This document shows, piece after piece, positions 36,770-45,445 of a stretch of 64,000 nucleotides of DNA. The stretch covers positions 1 to 64,000 of the forward strand of contig CAJNOQ010000129.1 in assembly GCA_905250885.1 (NCBI GenBank), read 5' to 3'. The DNA is from Didymodactylos carnosus. Its lineage: Eukaryota; Rotifera; Eurotatoria; Philodinida; Philodinidae. The stretch's first letter is position 1. Each line of letters opens with the position of its first letter. The notes below the pieces were generated by a model. The model saw only the letters and a list, made by a program, of their open reading frames with translations. It had not been told where the DNA came from and did not search any database. Both the position numbers and the translations under genes were made by a program.

Positions 36770-38410
36770 CTAAACCTTCTCTAGAGCAGGAAATCCCAAT
36801 TTATCATTTCTATCAACTAACCTCTTTGGGAGATATCGGTAGGCAACCAATCGCAACAGATATTTTTTGGTCGCTCTTCTGATCTTAAATTGGTCTGGTA
36901 ATGATATGACAAAATTAACCAAATCAATATCCAAAAATGGTATTCTTGATTCGACCTGGTATTTCATCGAGTTCCTATCACCATTACGCAGTAATTGTGG
37001 TATACTTGAGCTTATTAAGGTAGTTAGTAATAGTTCATTAAAATTATTTGCCTTCATTATATGTTTTATTTGATTTAGTCTTGTAAGATAAGCAATATTT
37101 TTGTATGAATCACTGTTAGCACGCCTGTTGCATAATCTCTTTATGTAAGTAAAATTGTCCCATATAAAGTTAGGGAATTTGATAAAAAGTGCTATAATTT
37201 CATATATGCATTTTAGGAATTTTCTTTCCTTCAATAAATATTTAAGAAAAAAATAGTGATATGAATTATAACCTGCAAATATCTCATCCGCTCCTTGACC
37301 ATCTATGCTGACTTTTAAGCCAGCTTTATTTATAGCTTTGAATATAGTATTTTGTGCATATATGCTTGTGGAACCAAAAGGCTCGTCATGATGATATAAA
37401 ACTAAATCCACTTCTTCTACAAAATCTTTATATTCAACTTCAATCCAATGTGGGTTCACATTTAGGTGATTCACTGCTAATTGAGCCCATTTTACTTCAT
37501 CTATTTCAGGAAAGTTTGGATGGTGAGCTGTAAAACTATTGAGTTTCTCCTTATTTTCTGCAATCGTAGCAGCAATCCCAATTATGATTGAAGAATCTAA
37601 GCCGCCACTTAAGCAAAATGCAACTGGTACATCACTAACCATATGTCTTTTTATGCTTTGTTTTAATAGAACATGTAACTCTTCTACTGCTTTCTTTTCA
37701 TCAATATTCATAAGTTGTTTTGGTGGTTGCCAATATTGTACAAACTCTATCTTCACTATCCTATTTAAGTCAACTTCCGCGTAGCTTGCTTGAGGAAAAC
37801 GCTTTATGTGCTTAAAAAAAGTCCATTGACCAATGTCAAGATAGCCAAAATCCAAGAAAATTTGTTTAGTAACTTCATCAATTTTGTTAAAGTAATCATC
37901 AATAAGACGCAGTGATTTTATTTCAGAAGCAAAATATATACAATCTTCATAAATAGCATAATGCAGAGGTTTAATGCCAAAAGGATCTCGAGAAAAAATC
38001 ACTTTATTCTCCCTGATATCATAGAGAACAAAAGCCCACATTCCTCTTAAATCCTTGATCCCTTGTACACCAAAATGTTTAATATATTCAATGATTACTT
38101 CGGTATCGGTGTTTGAATAAAACTTACTCCCCCTTTTAATACATTTCTCTTTCAATTCTTTATAATTATAGATCTCACCATTGAAGACAATGGTATACAA
38201 ATTATCTTTGGATACCATTGGCTGATGACCTGCGCTAGATAAATCGATAATAGAAAGCCTTCGGTGCGCGAGATGTACATTTTTTTTATCTGAACACCAA
38301 TACCCTTCACCATCTAGACCACGATGCTTTTGTAAAACATTCATTTTTTTCACTTTTGTTTCAAGACAAGATATGTCTTTATTAGATATGATTCCTACTA
38401 TACCGCACAT
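36770..38410 (-). CDS. asnB: Asparagine synthase (glutamine-hydrolysing), 3'-truncated
   Basis: 546 aa. N-terminal glutaminase with catalytic Cys2 (MCGIVGIISN), HRRLSIIDLSSAGHQPM and FNGEIYNYKEL; synthetase domain with the pyrophosphate loop AFCLSGGLDSSIIIG near residue 265 and KVSIDGQGADEIFAGYNSYH. It ends shortly after KYLLRLVAYRYLPKRLVDRN and KLGFPALEKV, roughly 60-90 residues before the usual end of surface-polysaccharide AsnB proteins. The missing part is C-terminal helices, and IS481/IS630 debris follows at 36585. AsnB-like genes in glycan loci often amidate a sugar acid, so this may be part of the damaged O-antigen locus and not amino-acid supply. Confidence 0.85.
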   Translation of the reverse strand: MCGIVGIISNKDISCLETKVKKMNVLQKHRGLDGEGYWCSDKKNVHLAHRRLSIIDLSSAGHQPMVSKDNLYTIVFNGEIYNYKELKEKCIKRGSKFYSNTDTEVIIEYIKHFGVQGIKDLRGMWAFVLYDIRENKVIFSRDPFGIKPLHYAIYEDCIYFASEIKSLRLIDDYFNKIDEVTKQIFLDFGYLDIGQWTFFKHIKRFPQASYAEVDLNRIVKIEFVQYWQPPKQLMNIDEKKAVEELHVLLKQSIKRHMVSDVPVAFCLSGGLDSSIIIGIAATIAENKEKLNSFTAHHPNFPEIDEVKWAQLAVNHLNVNPHWIEVEYKDFVEEVDLVLYHHDEPFGSTSIYAQNTIFKAINKAGLKVSIDGQGADEIFAGYNSYHYFFLKYLLKERKFLKCIYEIIALFIKFPNFIWDNFTYIKRLCNRRANSDSYKNIAYLTRLNQIKHIMKANNFNELLLTTLISSSIPQLLRNGDRNSMKYQVESRIPFLDIDLVNFVISLPDQFKIRRATKKYLLRLVAYRYLPKRLVDRNDKLGFPALEKV

Positions 38411-38478
38411 ATTTTAGATCAACCAAGTTTTATAGAATAATCGAGCAATTCCCGCGGTACTGTACTATAGGCAATATT

Positions 38479-38618
38479 AGACCGTTTGAAACTCGCTTCT
38501 GCTTTAAGAATTTGAATAAGATGAGGGATGAAAACTGCAGCGTACTCAATATACGAGCATTTAATCCTAAATTCGGCGTACAAATTACCATCTCGAGTAG
38601 TGTATGGCAATGAGGTTT
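38479..38618. mobile_element. MITE family B, copy 1
   Basis: 140 bp, in reverse orientation relative to 50806-50948. On the minus strand it reads AACCTCATTGCCATACACTA, CTCGAGATGGTAATTTGTAC, then GAGTACGCTGCAGTTTTCAT, matching the interior of the copies at 50806 and 51790. Short frames across it are not genes. It lies just upstream of asnB. Confidence 0.6.
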
Positions 38619-38849
38619 AATTGAATACACCAAGAATCTGAGGTACTATATAGGTACTATATGTTTACTCACCGAATTATTATATAACCATTTTAGGATG
38701 ATAAATTCAAGGCTAAATACGTTTAAAGGCATAATAAAATTATTAATGTTATATTTCCAATTTGCATGACTCGAATTGAGGTTAATTTCTTTCTGCGCTT
38801 GGCAATTAAAACTTAAGGCTCATTATTAGTTGCTCAGAGGTGTACTAAC

Positions 38850-39099
38850 TAAAAATTTTGGCAATAAAACCCCGAAATGATACAATAAAGAAGCCATGAT
38901 AAATATAACATGATCAGTTATATTAGTGGTAGGATGGATAATCTGTATCCCGAATTGAAGCTTTAGAATTAAAAGACTTCGTACGTTAGCAAAGGCCCAT
39001 CCTGTTTGGATAAAGACTACGAACGGATGTCAGAAGGTTTAAACCTTGCGTATGAGTATGTAGCATATCCTATTATTAATATAAATTATAAGACTTTAT
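38850..39099 (+). ncRNA. Candidate bridge-RNA leader of the IS110 element
   Basis: IS110-family elements carry a structured non-coding RNA in the leader before the recombinase that pairs with target and donor DNA. The 250 bases here have no frame and can fold: GGATGGATAATCTGTATCC near 38932 and further GGCCCATCC/GGATG words around 38996-39030. The left end of the element is not defined by repeats, so the borders are approximate. Confidence 0.4.
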
Positions 39100-40053
39100 A
39101 TGGCAATAACTTATATTGGGGTTGATGTTAGTAAAAAAACTCTAAGTATCTATATACCAGCTATCAACAAAGCTTTTGAGGTGAGCAATGATCAACAAGG
39201 GTTTACAAGTATGCTGGCCACTATTAATAAGCATTATCAGAACTTATCTGAAATAATTGTGGTCTTTGAACCTACTGGGGGATACGAACATAATTTAAGA
39301 GAATTTCTAAAAATCAATAAGCTACCTTTTACTACAGTTCACCCTAATAAAGTTCGGCAGTTTGCTAAAGCCAGAGGATGGCTTGCTAAAACTGATAATA
39401 TCGATAGTAGATTATTACGTGATTATGCAACATGTTTTACCTTAACAGTAAAAATTACTTATGATAGTGAAAGTCAACAACAATTACATGCTTTATTAAG
39501 AAGAAGAGAACAATTATTAGTATTTAAGAATCAAGAAATTGCTAGGCAAGATACCGAGTCTAATTCTGTAATCATTTTATCTTTGAACCAGCATATTACT
39601 AGTTTAACAGAACAATTACAAGAAATTGAGGATAGCATAAAAAGATTAATCTCTTACGATCAAGAAATAAAAGATAAAATTGATAAGCTTACTTCTATTC
39701 CAGCAGTAGGTATTACTCTTGCCACTACAGTTATATGTGAAGCACTAGAGCTTGGTAATATTCCTTTTAGACAGTTAACTTCTTTAGTAGAACTTGCCCC
39801 TTTTGCTAGAGAAAGCGGTAATTATAAAGGTAGAAGAAGTATCTTTGCAGGTAGAGGTAATTTCCGAAGAGTACTTTATATGGCTGCTGTTGCTTCTTTA
39901 AGGTGCAATAAGCGTTTACGCAATTTTTATGATCGCTTGATTGCTAACCATAAGCCGCCAAAAGTTGCTTTAGTGGCTGTTATGCGTAAATTACTCGCTT
40001 TTATGCATTCTATTGTTAAAAATAATTCTTCTTGGAATCAAAATTTATGTTAA
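39100..40053 (+). CDS. IS110-family transposase (intact)
   Basis: 317 aa RuvC-like DEDD recombinase: D9 in IGVDVSKK, E57 in VFEPTGGYE, D99 and D102 in KTDNIDSRLL. The C-terminal Transposase_20 part holds IPAVGITLATTVICEALELG, PFARESGNYKGRRSIFAG and the catalytic serine region FRRVLYMAAVASLRCN. No breaks. The family right end is near ATTACGGATGCT at about 40080-40092, shared with the remnant at 27975-28350. Confidence 0.9.
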   Translation: MAITYIGVDVSKKTLSIYIPAINKAFEVSNDQQGFTSMLATINKHYQNLSEIIVVFEPTGGYEHNLREFLKINKLPFTTVHPNKVRQFAKARGWLAKTDNIDSRLLRDYATCFTLTVKITYDSESQQQLHALLRRREQLLVFKNQEIARQDTESNSVIILSLNQHITSLTEQLQEIEDSIKRLISYDQEIKDKIDKLTSIPAVGITLATTVICEALELGNIPFRQLTSLVELAPFARESGNYKGRRSIFAGRGNFRRVLYMAAVASLRCNKRLRNFYDRLIANHKPPKVALVAVMRKLLAFMHSIVKNNSSWNQNLC

Positions 40054-40135
40054 TTTCCTATTTTCTTTATTGACTTCCATTACGGATGCTTATGTAAAAA
40101 AATTGGCAAGTGAAATTATTTGGGTATAATAAACC

Positions 40136-40981
40136 CTACGGGTTTGTTATGTGACTTTTTTCAATATCAAAGCCACTGCTTTTGAGATGTTTAAACAACC
40201 GCTCAATTGACCAGCGAAATTTATATAAAGCAAAAATGCTGACATCAATATCACCGCTAGCTGCAATAACCATCAGTTCATTTTTATTATTCCTATAGGC
40301 CGATAATGTCACTGCATGATCCCATAATATTCCTTTAACTTCAATATATTCAAGAGGCTTTACATAATCAAAACTTTTACCCGCTGGTTTAGTTTGTAAA
40401 GCATTTGTAATGCGAATTAGCATATCTTTTCTAACTGGAATCGCAAATTTAATTTCTTTTTTAGTCAAAAAATTAAGCCATTCTTTGCTCATAAATTCTC
40501 GATCAGCCAGCAAATATTTAATTTTATGCACTCCAAAATTATTAATAAATCTGTCTAAAACTTCCTCCATCAACCAACTAGAGCATGCCCCTCCATGCTC
40601 TAGTTGATACCAACAAATTGGTACAGAAATTTTACCAAAAACTATAACCAAAAATAATATATTAATGTCACTTTTGCCAAATTTCCAGCATGTTCTATCC
40701 AGAGCAACAATGTATTTATCATTAGCAAAAATATTCAAAATAAACTTAGCAACTTGATCATAATTAAATATTTGATCTCTAAAAAACCTATATATTCTCT
40801 GGGTTCTAGAACTATGTTTAGCTTCACCCAAAATCCCAAGTGCTATGTTCTTACCGCTAACAGAGCAATTCTCAATTAGACTCATAATCATTCCAGTAAG
40901 ACATTCTAGTCTCGATCTTTTCCCAAAAAAGTTTAGTATCAGCGACTGAAGTAGTATATTGTGCATGCTCAAAAAATACAC
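40136..40981 (-). mobile_element. IS4-family transposase gene, C-terminus missing
   Basis: 281 aa from ATG 40981: IALGILGEAKHSSRTQRIYR, first aspartate in YIVALDRTCWKFGK, second in YLLADREFMSKEWLNFL, glutamate in FRWSIERLFKHLKSSGFDIE, so all three DDE residues are present. It stops at SHITNP, whereas IS4 proteins of this group go on some 70-90 residues. The right end of the IS110 (about 40092) is the likely cause. Without the C-terminal helix it is probably inactive. Confidence 0.82.
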
Positions 40982-41004
40982 TCTTATACTACTTCAACAA
41001 CCCA

Positions 41005-41030
41005 TATACAATAGACTTCTTGCTCTTTTG
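41005..41030. mobile_element. Solo IS5 (ISL2-like) terminus
   Basis: CAATAGACTTCTTGC, the tip of the element at 34575, here runs into unrelated sequence. It is a relic end with no transposase nearby. Confidence 0.5.
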
Positions 41031-41096
41031 TTACAAAAATTGTAGATACCGTCTTCAGTGTCAACAATTTTTTAAGAATTTTATAAAAATTTATTG

Positions 41097-42080
41097 TTAA
41101 ATTTTTATAAAATTATCTGTATTGTTAACAATATTTTCATTAAAAAACGTTTTATTTTTTAGTACACCATAAATAATATGTAACAACTTACGCATAGCAG
41201 CGACAACTGTAACCATTTTAGATTTTCCTGCACTACTTAAACGTTGGCTGAAATCTTTTATAATTGGATTAAATCTAATAGAAACTACAGCTGGCATATA
41301 AAAAGCTTTTCGTAAATCTGCATCTCCTGTCTTAGATATTCTACTAACTCCACGTACAGAAGAACCAGATTGTCTTGGTTTGGGGTTAAGACCAACAAAA
41401 GCAACAATTTGTTTTGCAGAATCAAAAGCTTTTATGTTACCTAAAAAAGCTAGTACTATAGCTATTGTTTTGTCTCCTACTCCAGGAATTGATTCAAGAA
41501 GCTTACTTTTATCACTTAAGTCTTTATGTTGTTTAATATGCTTACTAATTTCCTGCTCTACTTCTTTGATCTGTTTATCTAAAAAATCAATATGAGTTTG
41601 GATATTTGCTTTAACAATATCACTCACATTTTCTAACCTATTAGTTTCTTGATTTTTATGAGTAATTAGGGCATCTAAACGATGTACCCATTGTTGTAAT
41701 TCTCTTATATAAACCGCTGTTGGTTGCCAAAGATCAGGTTGCATAGCTTTACAAAATTGGGCAATTAACTGACAATCTGCTTTGTCAGTTTTAACTCTAG
41801 ATAATGTACTGGTTGCAAAACCTTTGATTCGTGCTGGATTAACTACACTCACCTTAAAATTATTATCATAAAGATATTGCGCTAATTTTTCTCCATAACA
41901 ACCTGTGGCTTCCATACAAGCATGCACAGTATCAATTTTATTGGTTGATAACCATTGTTTTAATGTACCAAATCCTTGTAAATTATTGTTAAATTTTTTA
42001 GTTTTTGTTTTATTATTATAAAGTAATGCTACATCAAATGTTGCTTTAGAGATATCTATACCTAAAATTGCACTATTCAT
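41097..42080 (-). CDS. IS110-family transposase, second type (intact)
   Basis: 327 aa: D9 in LGIDISKATFD, E57 in ACMEATGCYGE, D99 and D102 in VKTDKADCQLI, then LLESIPGVGDKTIAIVLAFL and the serine region KTGDADLRKAFYMPAVVSIR. It is a distinct IS110 lineage from the copy at 39100 (the two proteins share only the motifs). The gene is whole. Upstream 42081-42340 is the likely guide RNA region. Confidence 0.9.
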   Translation of the reverse strand: MNSAILGIDISKATFDVALLYNNKTKTKKFNNNLQGFGTLKQWLSTNKIDTVHACMEATGCYGEKLAQYLYDNNFKVSVVNPARIKGFATSTLSRVKTDKADCQLIAQFCKAMQPDLWQPTAVYIRELQQWVHRLDALITHKNQETNRLENVSDIVKANIQTHIDFLDKQIKEVEQEISKHIKQHKDLSDKSKLLESIPGVGDKTIAIVLAFLGNIKAFDSAKQIVAFVGLNPKPRQSGSSVRGVSRISKTGDADLRKAFYMPAVVSIRFNPIIKDFSQRLSSAGKSKMVTVVAAMRKLLHIIYGVLKNKTFFNENIVNNTDNFIKI

Positions 42081-42340
42081 TAGTTACCTTTTATGTTAAT
42101 AGTTAATAGAATACTCAAAGATCAACCTTGTGAATACAGGCTCTATTGAACACACAGTTGCATGGCCTAAGAATACCGTCCGATCTTTAATGAGTATTTA
42201 GAAAGCTAGTTACTTATCTACAATGCAGGATCATCCTGTCCTAAGGGTACTATCTGTATACTAGCTTTCTTACTTAAGTGTCCTTAAGTATCCTTAAGTA
42301 TCTTATAGTTATTCACTAAAGACAATATTTAAGATACAAG
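42081..42340 (-). ncRNA. Candidate bridge-RNA leader of the second IS110
   Basis: Non-coding 260 bases before the recombinase start with possible pairing GCTAGTATACAG/AGAAAGCTAG and repeated TCCTTAAGTA words at 42282-42300. Assigned by family knowledge and position; borders uncertain. Confidence 0.35.
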
Positions 42341-42923
42341 GGTACTATGTGATAAATCGTATTTCATTTGTATTGTTCTTATTAGCATTAATAGCTAGGG
42401 TAATAATATCATTATTCTTTACCAAGAAAGTATTAATGTAGGGGGTAATATTATCGTGTTCTATATGAGCTGTTGAAGTAGAGAGCTCCCAGCTTCGTTC
42501 TAGAAGAGAATGATTGCGCATGATTCTGTCATGTTGGTGATATATCTTAAACAAGTTTATTACTACTCCTATTTATTACTGATAGCTGAACAAGCATACG
42601 ATAATACTACTGATAAATGATTTTTTTTATCTACTACAATTTTTCTAAAGGGGACTATTTGTTTTACTTTTTTCTAGCCCTGTATACTGCGTAAGGTAAT
42701 GGAATGGACCTCCTGATATAGAGAATGAGAAGCATATTCTAATCTTCTAGAGTTAAAATAAATTTTAAAACAACAATTAAGGGTATCTTTTCAGGGGAGT
42801 GGACTGTAGGAGATAAAATATAAAGTTTTGCAATATTTTCAAATTGTTTAAAGAAAATAGTGACAAAAAATAATAAATTGCTAAATATAGTTTATTATTT
42901 ACCTAACTTCTTAATAATTTTCC
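42341..42923. other. Gene-free stretch
   Basis: No supported gene. A 69-codon frame on the minus strand (42345-42554) has no ribosome binding site or family match. No repeats shared with other parts of the window were noticed. Confidence 0.35.
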
Positions 42924-43268
42924 ATGGAAGAGCTGTTTAAAATAATTAGGAAACTACAAGATCAGGTTGAGGAATTAAAAAAAGAAATATCCTATAAAAC
43001 TGATGCTAGTCATGCAACGCGAGTAGCAAAAAATATGATGAAGTCCGAAAATATGATGTGGAAGTTTCTTGAAAACCCAAAAGAAATTCCACTAACCAAT
43101 AACCATGCCGAAAGACAAATTAGGCATTATGTTGTTTACCGAAAAAATTCCTATTTTACTAAATCTGAACGTGGCGAGAGATTTTTGGAAAGACTAATAT
43201 CACTTTACATGACCTGGAAACAGCAAACCCAAAATCCATCTCAAAAACTATTAGGACTAGTCGCTTAG
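42924..43268 (+). mobile_element. IS66-family transposase remnant with internal deletion
   Basis: 114 residues in one frame: the TnpC coiled-coil head (ELFKIIRKLQDQVEELKKEI) joins directly to the far C-terminus (IPLTNNHAERQIRHYVVYRK, SYFTKSERGERFLERLISLY). About 350 residues including most of the DDE core are gone; the deletion is in frame. A dead element, though the short protein could be expressed. Confidence 0.82.
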
Positions 43269-43305
43269 GACACTACCCTGAAAAGATACAATTAAGGAGG
43301 CTAAG

Positions 43306-43473
43306 ATGGAAGTTAGCACAATTGGTATAGATATTGCAAAAAGAATTTTTCAAATACATGGTGTAGATAAAAACGGTAAGAGAGTAATTTTTATCTATAT
43401 TATTAAAAAAATATTAATAATATTTACTTTGTATGAGTCGGATACATGTATGCATTTGCTTTTTTGCTATTGA
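43306..43473 (+). mobile_element. IS110-type (IS1111-like) transposase 5' fragment
   Basis: AAGGAGG at 43294-43300 sits five bases before ATG 43306. The frame reads MEVSTIGIDIAKRIFQIHGV with the first catalytic aspartate, then leaves homology after DKNGK and stops at 43473. Same 5' end as the scrap at 30658. The rest of the gene was replaced by unrelated AT-rich DNA. Confidence 0.7.
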
Positions 43474-43565
43474 CGTTATTTCTTTCTTGCATTTTACAGG
43501 AGGTCCATACATGTATCTTGAATATATCGCTAGGATGAATCTTCTGTAAAAAAATAGGCTAAGCT

Positions 43566-44200
43566 ATGAGTATAGAATCAAAGACAAAGGTTGTTCAAGA
43601 TACTGCAAATCTTGATTCTTGTTTTGAACAAAGAGCGACTAATGAATTAGAAGCAAAAACTTATTACTTTAATCAGTCAGCAATAAAATTTCCTATTAAT
43701 GAGACAAATAAGTTAGTAGCTAAGGAGATAGCTGAGAAGATGTTTAAAGCGATAGAAGGTTGTGGTATAGGGCTTGCTCATAATCAACTCAAAAGAAAAG
43801 AAGAAGCTGTAAATCCTTATGCTATCTTTGTTATCCAATATGAATCTGAAAATAAAGACTTAAATGTACCCCCTGAAGCAATTACAACCCTATAATAGTG
43901 GGCTTTACTCTAGAAAAAACAGGGTTTGTTCATGGGTGTTTAAGTGCAATAGACGAAAAAAGAGCCTGGGTAGAGACTCATACAGAAGTTCTTATTGCTT
44001 TTTACTCACTCCTCGATCTAGAGCCTAAAGTTAAAAAATATAAAGGTATGGGTGGAATAATTGTTCAGCATGAATTTAATCACGTAGTTACTAGCGGTAC
44101 TTACATAGATGCGGGTAATCAGTGGTTGACAGGGGATCGTTTTAAGGAAGCTGAAAACTTTTATCTTGAGCCGGAGGAGGCTAAAAAAAGTACAGCGTAG
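43566..44200 (+). pseudogene. Peptide-deformylase-like gene, split by a frameshift
   Basis: The first frame (43566-43895) carries GCGIGLAHNQ, like deformylase motif I (GxGxAAxQ). The second (from 43898, other frame) carries VHGCLSAIDEKRAWVETHTE, like motif II (EGCLS), and GGIIVQHEFNHVVTSGTYID with HEFNH, like motif III (HExDH). So the metal ligands Cys, His, His are all present. Motif I has His for the second Ala and motif II lacks the Glu, so it is a divergent relative, not the housekeeping Def. The shift lies near 43885-43898. It may be a decayed paralogue, or two chains that assemble, which is less likely. Confidence 0.7.
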
Positions 44201-44423
44201 CGGTATTCTGCCAGCAAGGATAGTAAAAGATACACCTTGTTTAATTACTAAAGATATGCTAGCAAGATGCAAAAAAGAGCTAAAAGAGGAGAAACCACTT
44301 CAGGAGGTGGTAACTGAGTATTTAAGGAAAAATCCTGAAGATCAGTTACTACATGACAACTTAATAGCAGTGCTAGATACTGATATACCATTATATGGAA
44401 AAGCGCTAACAGCAATAAACTAA
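44166..44423 (+). CDS. Short frame continuing from the deformylase-like gene
   Basis: 85 residues (TTG start at 44166, or later): SGILPARIVKDTPCLITKDM, RCKKELKEEKPLQEVVTEYL and NLIAVLDTDIPLYGKALTAI. I know no family. It overlaps the end of the deformylase-like frame by 35 bases at a seven-A run, so it may be the true C-terminal extension of that gene after another frameshift, or a separate small gene. Confidence 0.4.
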   Translation: MSRRRLKKVQRSGILPARIVKDTPCLITKDMLARCKKELKEEKPLQEVVTEYLRKNPEDQLLHDNLIAVLDTDIPLYGKALTAIN

Positions 44424-44495
44424 TTTATTAATTACAGGGGGTCACAATAACTTGATATTCTGATCCCTTGTCAAATCCTAACTATCCATCTCACG

Positions 44496-44678
44496 TTACG
44501 CTATGTCAATATTTAAATTTACTGGCCTACGAACACATGGGTCGTTAAAAGTAGGAGATCCTTCTATCGGCTTCATTGATACACAAGGACTTTTTATTTC
44601 ATAAGGAGCTCCTGGGGTGCACGATAGTAATTGTAAAAGTAAGGCAAAGAATAGGATCACTTTTAATGTTCTTGTCAT
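44496..44678 (-). CDS. Small lipoprotein (DUF2706-like)
   Basis: 60 aa with a lipoprotein signal: a hydrophobic run (VILFFALLLQ) and lipobox LLSC with Cys at residue 20. The mature part is about 40 residues with SPCVSMKP and DPCVRRPVNLNIDIA, giving two more cysteines. The pattern fits the Rickettsia family DUF2706, from memory. It is probably anchored in the outer membrane. Function unknown. It stands alone, with an AT-rich promoter region upstream. Confidence 0.65.
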   Translation of the reverse strand: MTRTLKVILFFALLLQLLSCTPGAPYEIKSPCVSMKPIEGSPTFNDPCVRRPVNLNIDIA

Positions 44679-44778
44679 TGTACTTAAAATTAATTTTTTA
44701 TCTTAAGAGAGACTAGACTAATCTTTGATTAATCACAAGTTTATTTTAATAATAGGCTTATTAAAAGTATAAAACTTT

Positions 44779-45432
44779 CTATTGTTTTATACGTGTATTT
44801 GCCGCTATTTCTCTTATACGCATTGTAAGTTTAGCAAATATCATATCAGGGGCTCTTTTAGGAGATAATTTATAAATAACATTGGGCTCCAACACATCTT
44901 CTTTTTTAACCTCTACTGATATTATAATAGTATTTTCTGGCATACAGGCATAAATCTCTTTCATAATAGCCCCGAAAGTTATAAAATCTTGAGTAGCAAA
45001 TTTTATTTTTGCGTCATAATTTCTTATTTTTATTGTCTCTTTTTCTGCCCCTATACTTGACTTTAGGTTACTTAAAAATTCCTGTTTAATAGAGGTAGTA
45101 ATAGGTTCATTTAAGTTATATTTTGTAGAAAAACTAGCAATCTTTTTTATTAACTTTGTTCTATTTAAACAACTTTGTTTATATGAGATAGATAATAGGC
45201 CTTGATATTTTAAATAGGTATTTAGTATGGTATCTTCAGAATTTTTTATAGAGTGAAGCCTTAACGTTTCCTGAGCTAATGACTCTTCAATACTATATCT
45301 CTTTTTAACTGAGCTTATATAGTCTTTGCTAAAAATTTGCAGTAAGAATAAAAGCATAGCAATTACTAAAAAGTACGTAACAAGCTTAAAAAATATAACA
45401 TTCTTTAAATTAATAATAAAATTTTTAAGCAT
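44779..45432 (-). CDS. Bitopic membrane protein, PilO/GspM-like layout
   Basis: 217 aa. One transmembrane helix at residues about 15-33 (FFKLVTYFLVIAMLLFLLQI), a coiled-coil-prone stretch (SSVKKRYSIEESLAQETLRL) and a C-terminal ferredoxin-like part (KIKFATQDFITFGAIMKEIY, NTIIISVEVKKEDV). That architecture is shared by PilO and GspM, inner-membrane proteins of type IV pilus and type II secretion systems. The match is structural, not by motif. It follows the 520-aa gene after 13 bases, so the two form an operon. Confidence 0.5.
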   Translation of the reverse strand: MLKNFIINLKNVIFFKLVTYFLVIAMLLFLLQIFSKDYISSVKKRYSIEESLAQETLRLHSIKNSEDTILNTYLKYQGLLSISYKQSCLNRTKLIKKIASFSTKYNLNEPITTSIKQEFLSNLKSSIGAEKETIKIRNYDAKIKFATQDFITFGAIMKEIYACMPENTIIISVEVKKEDVLEPNVIYKLSPKRAPDMIFAKLTMRIREIAANTRIKQ

Positions 45433-45445
45433 AGTTCACCCCTAG

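Noticed and set aside
38419-38633. Overlapping short minus-strand frames near asnB
   Set aside because: They lie in a MITE family B element shared with non-coding copies at 50806 and 51790.
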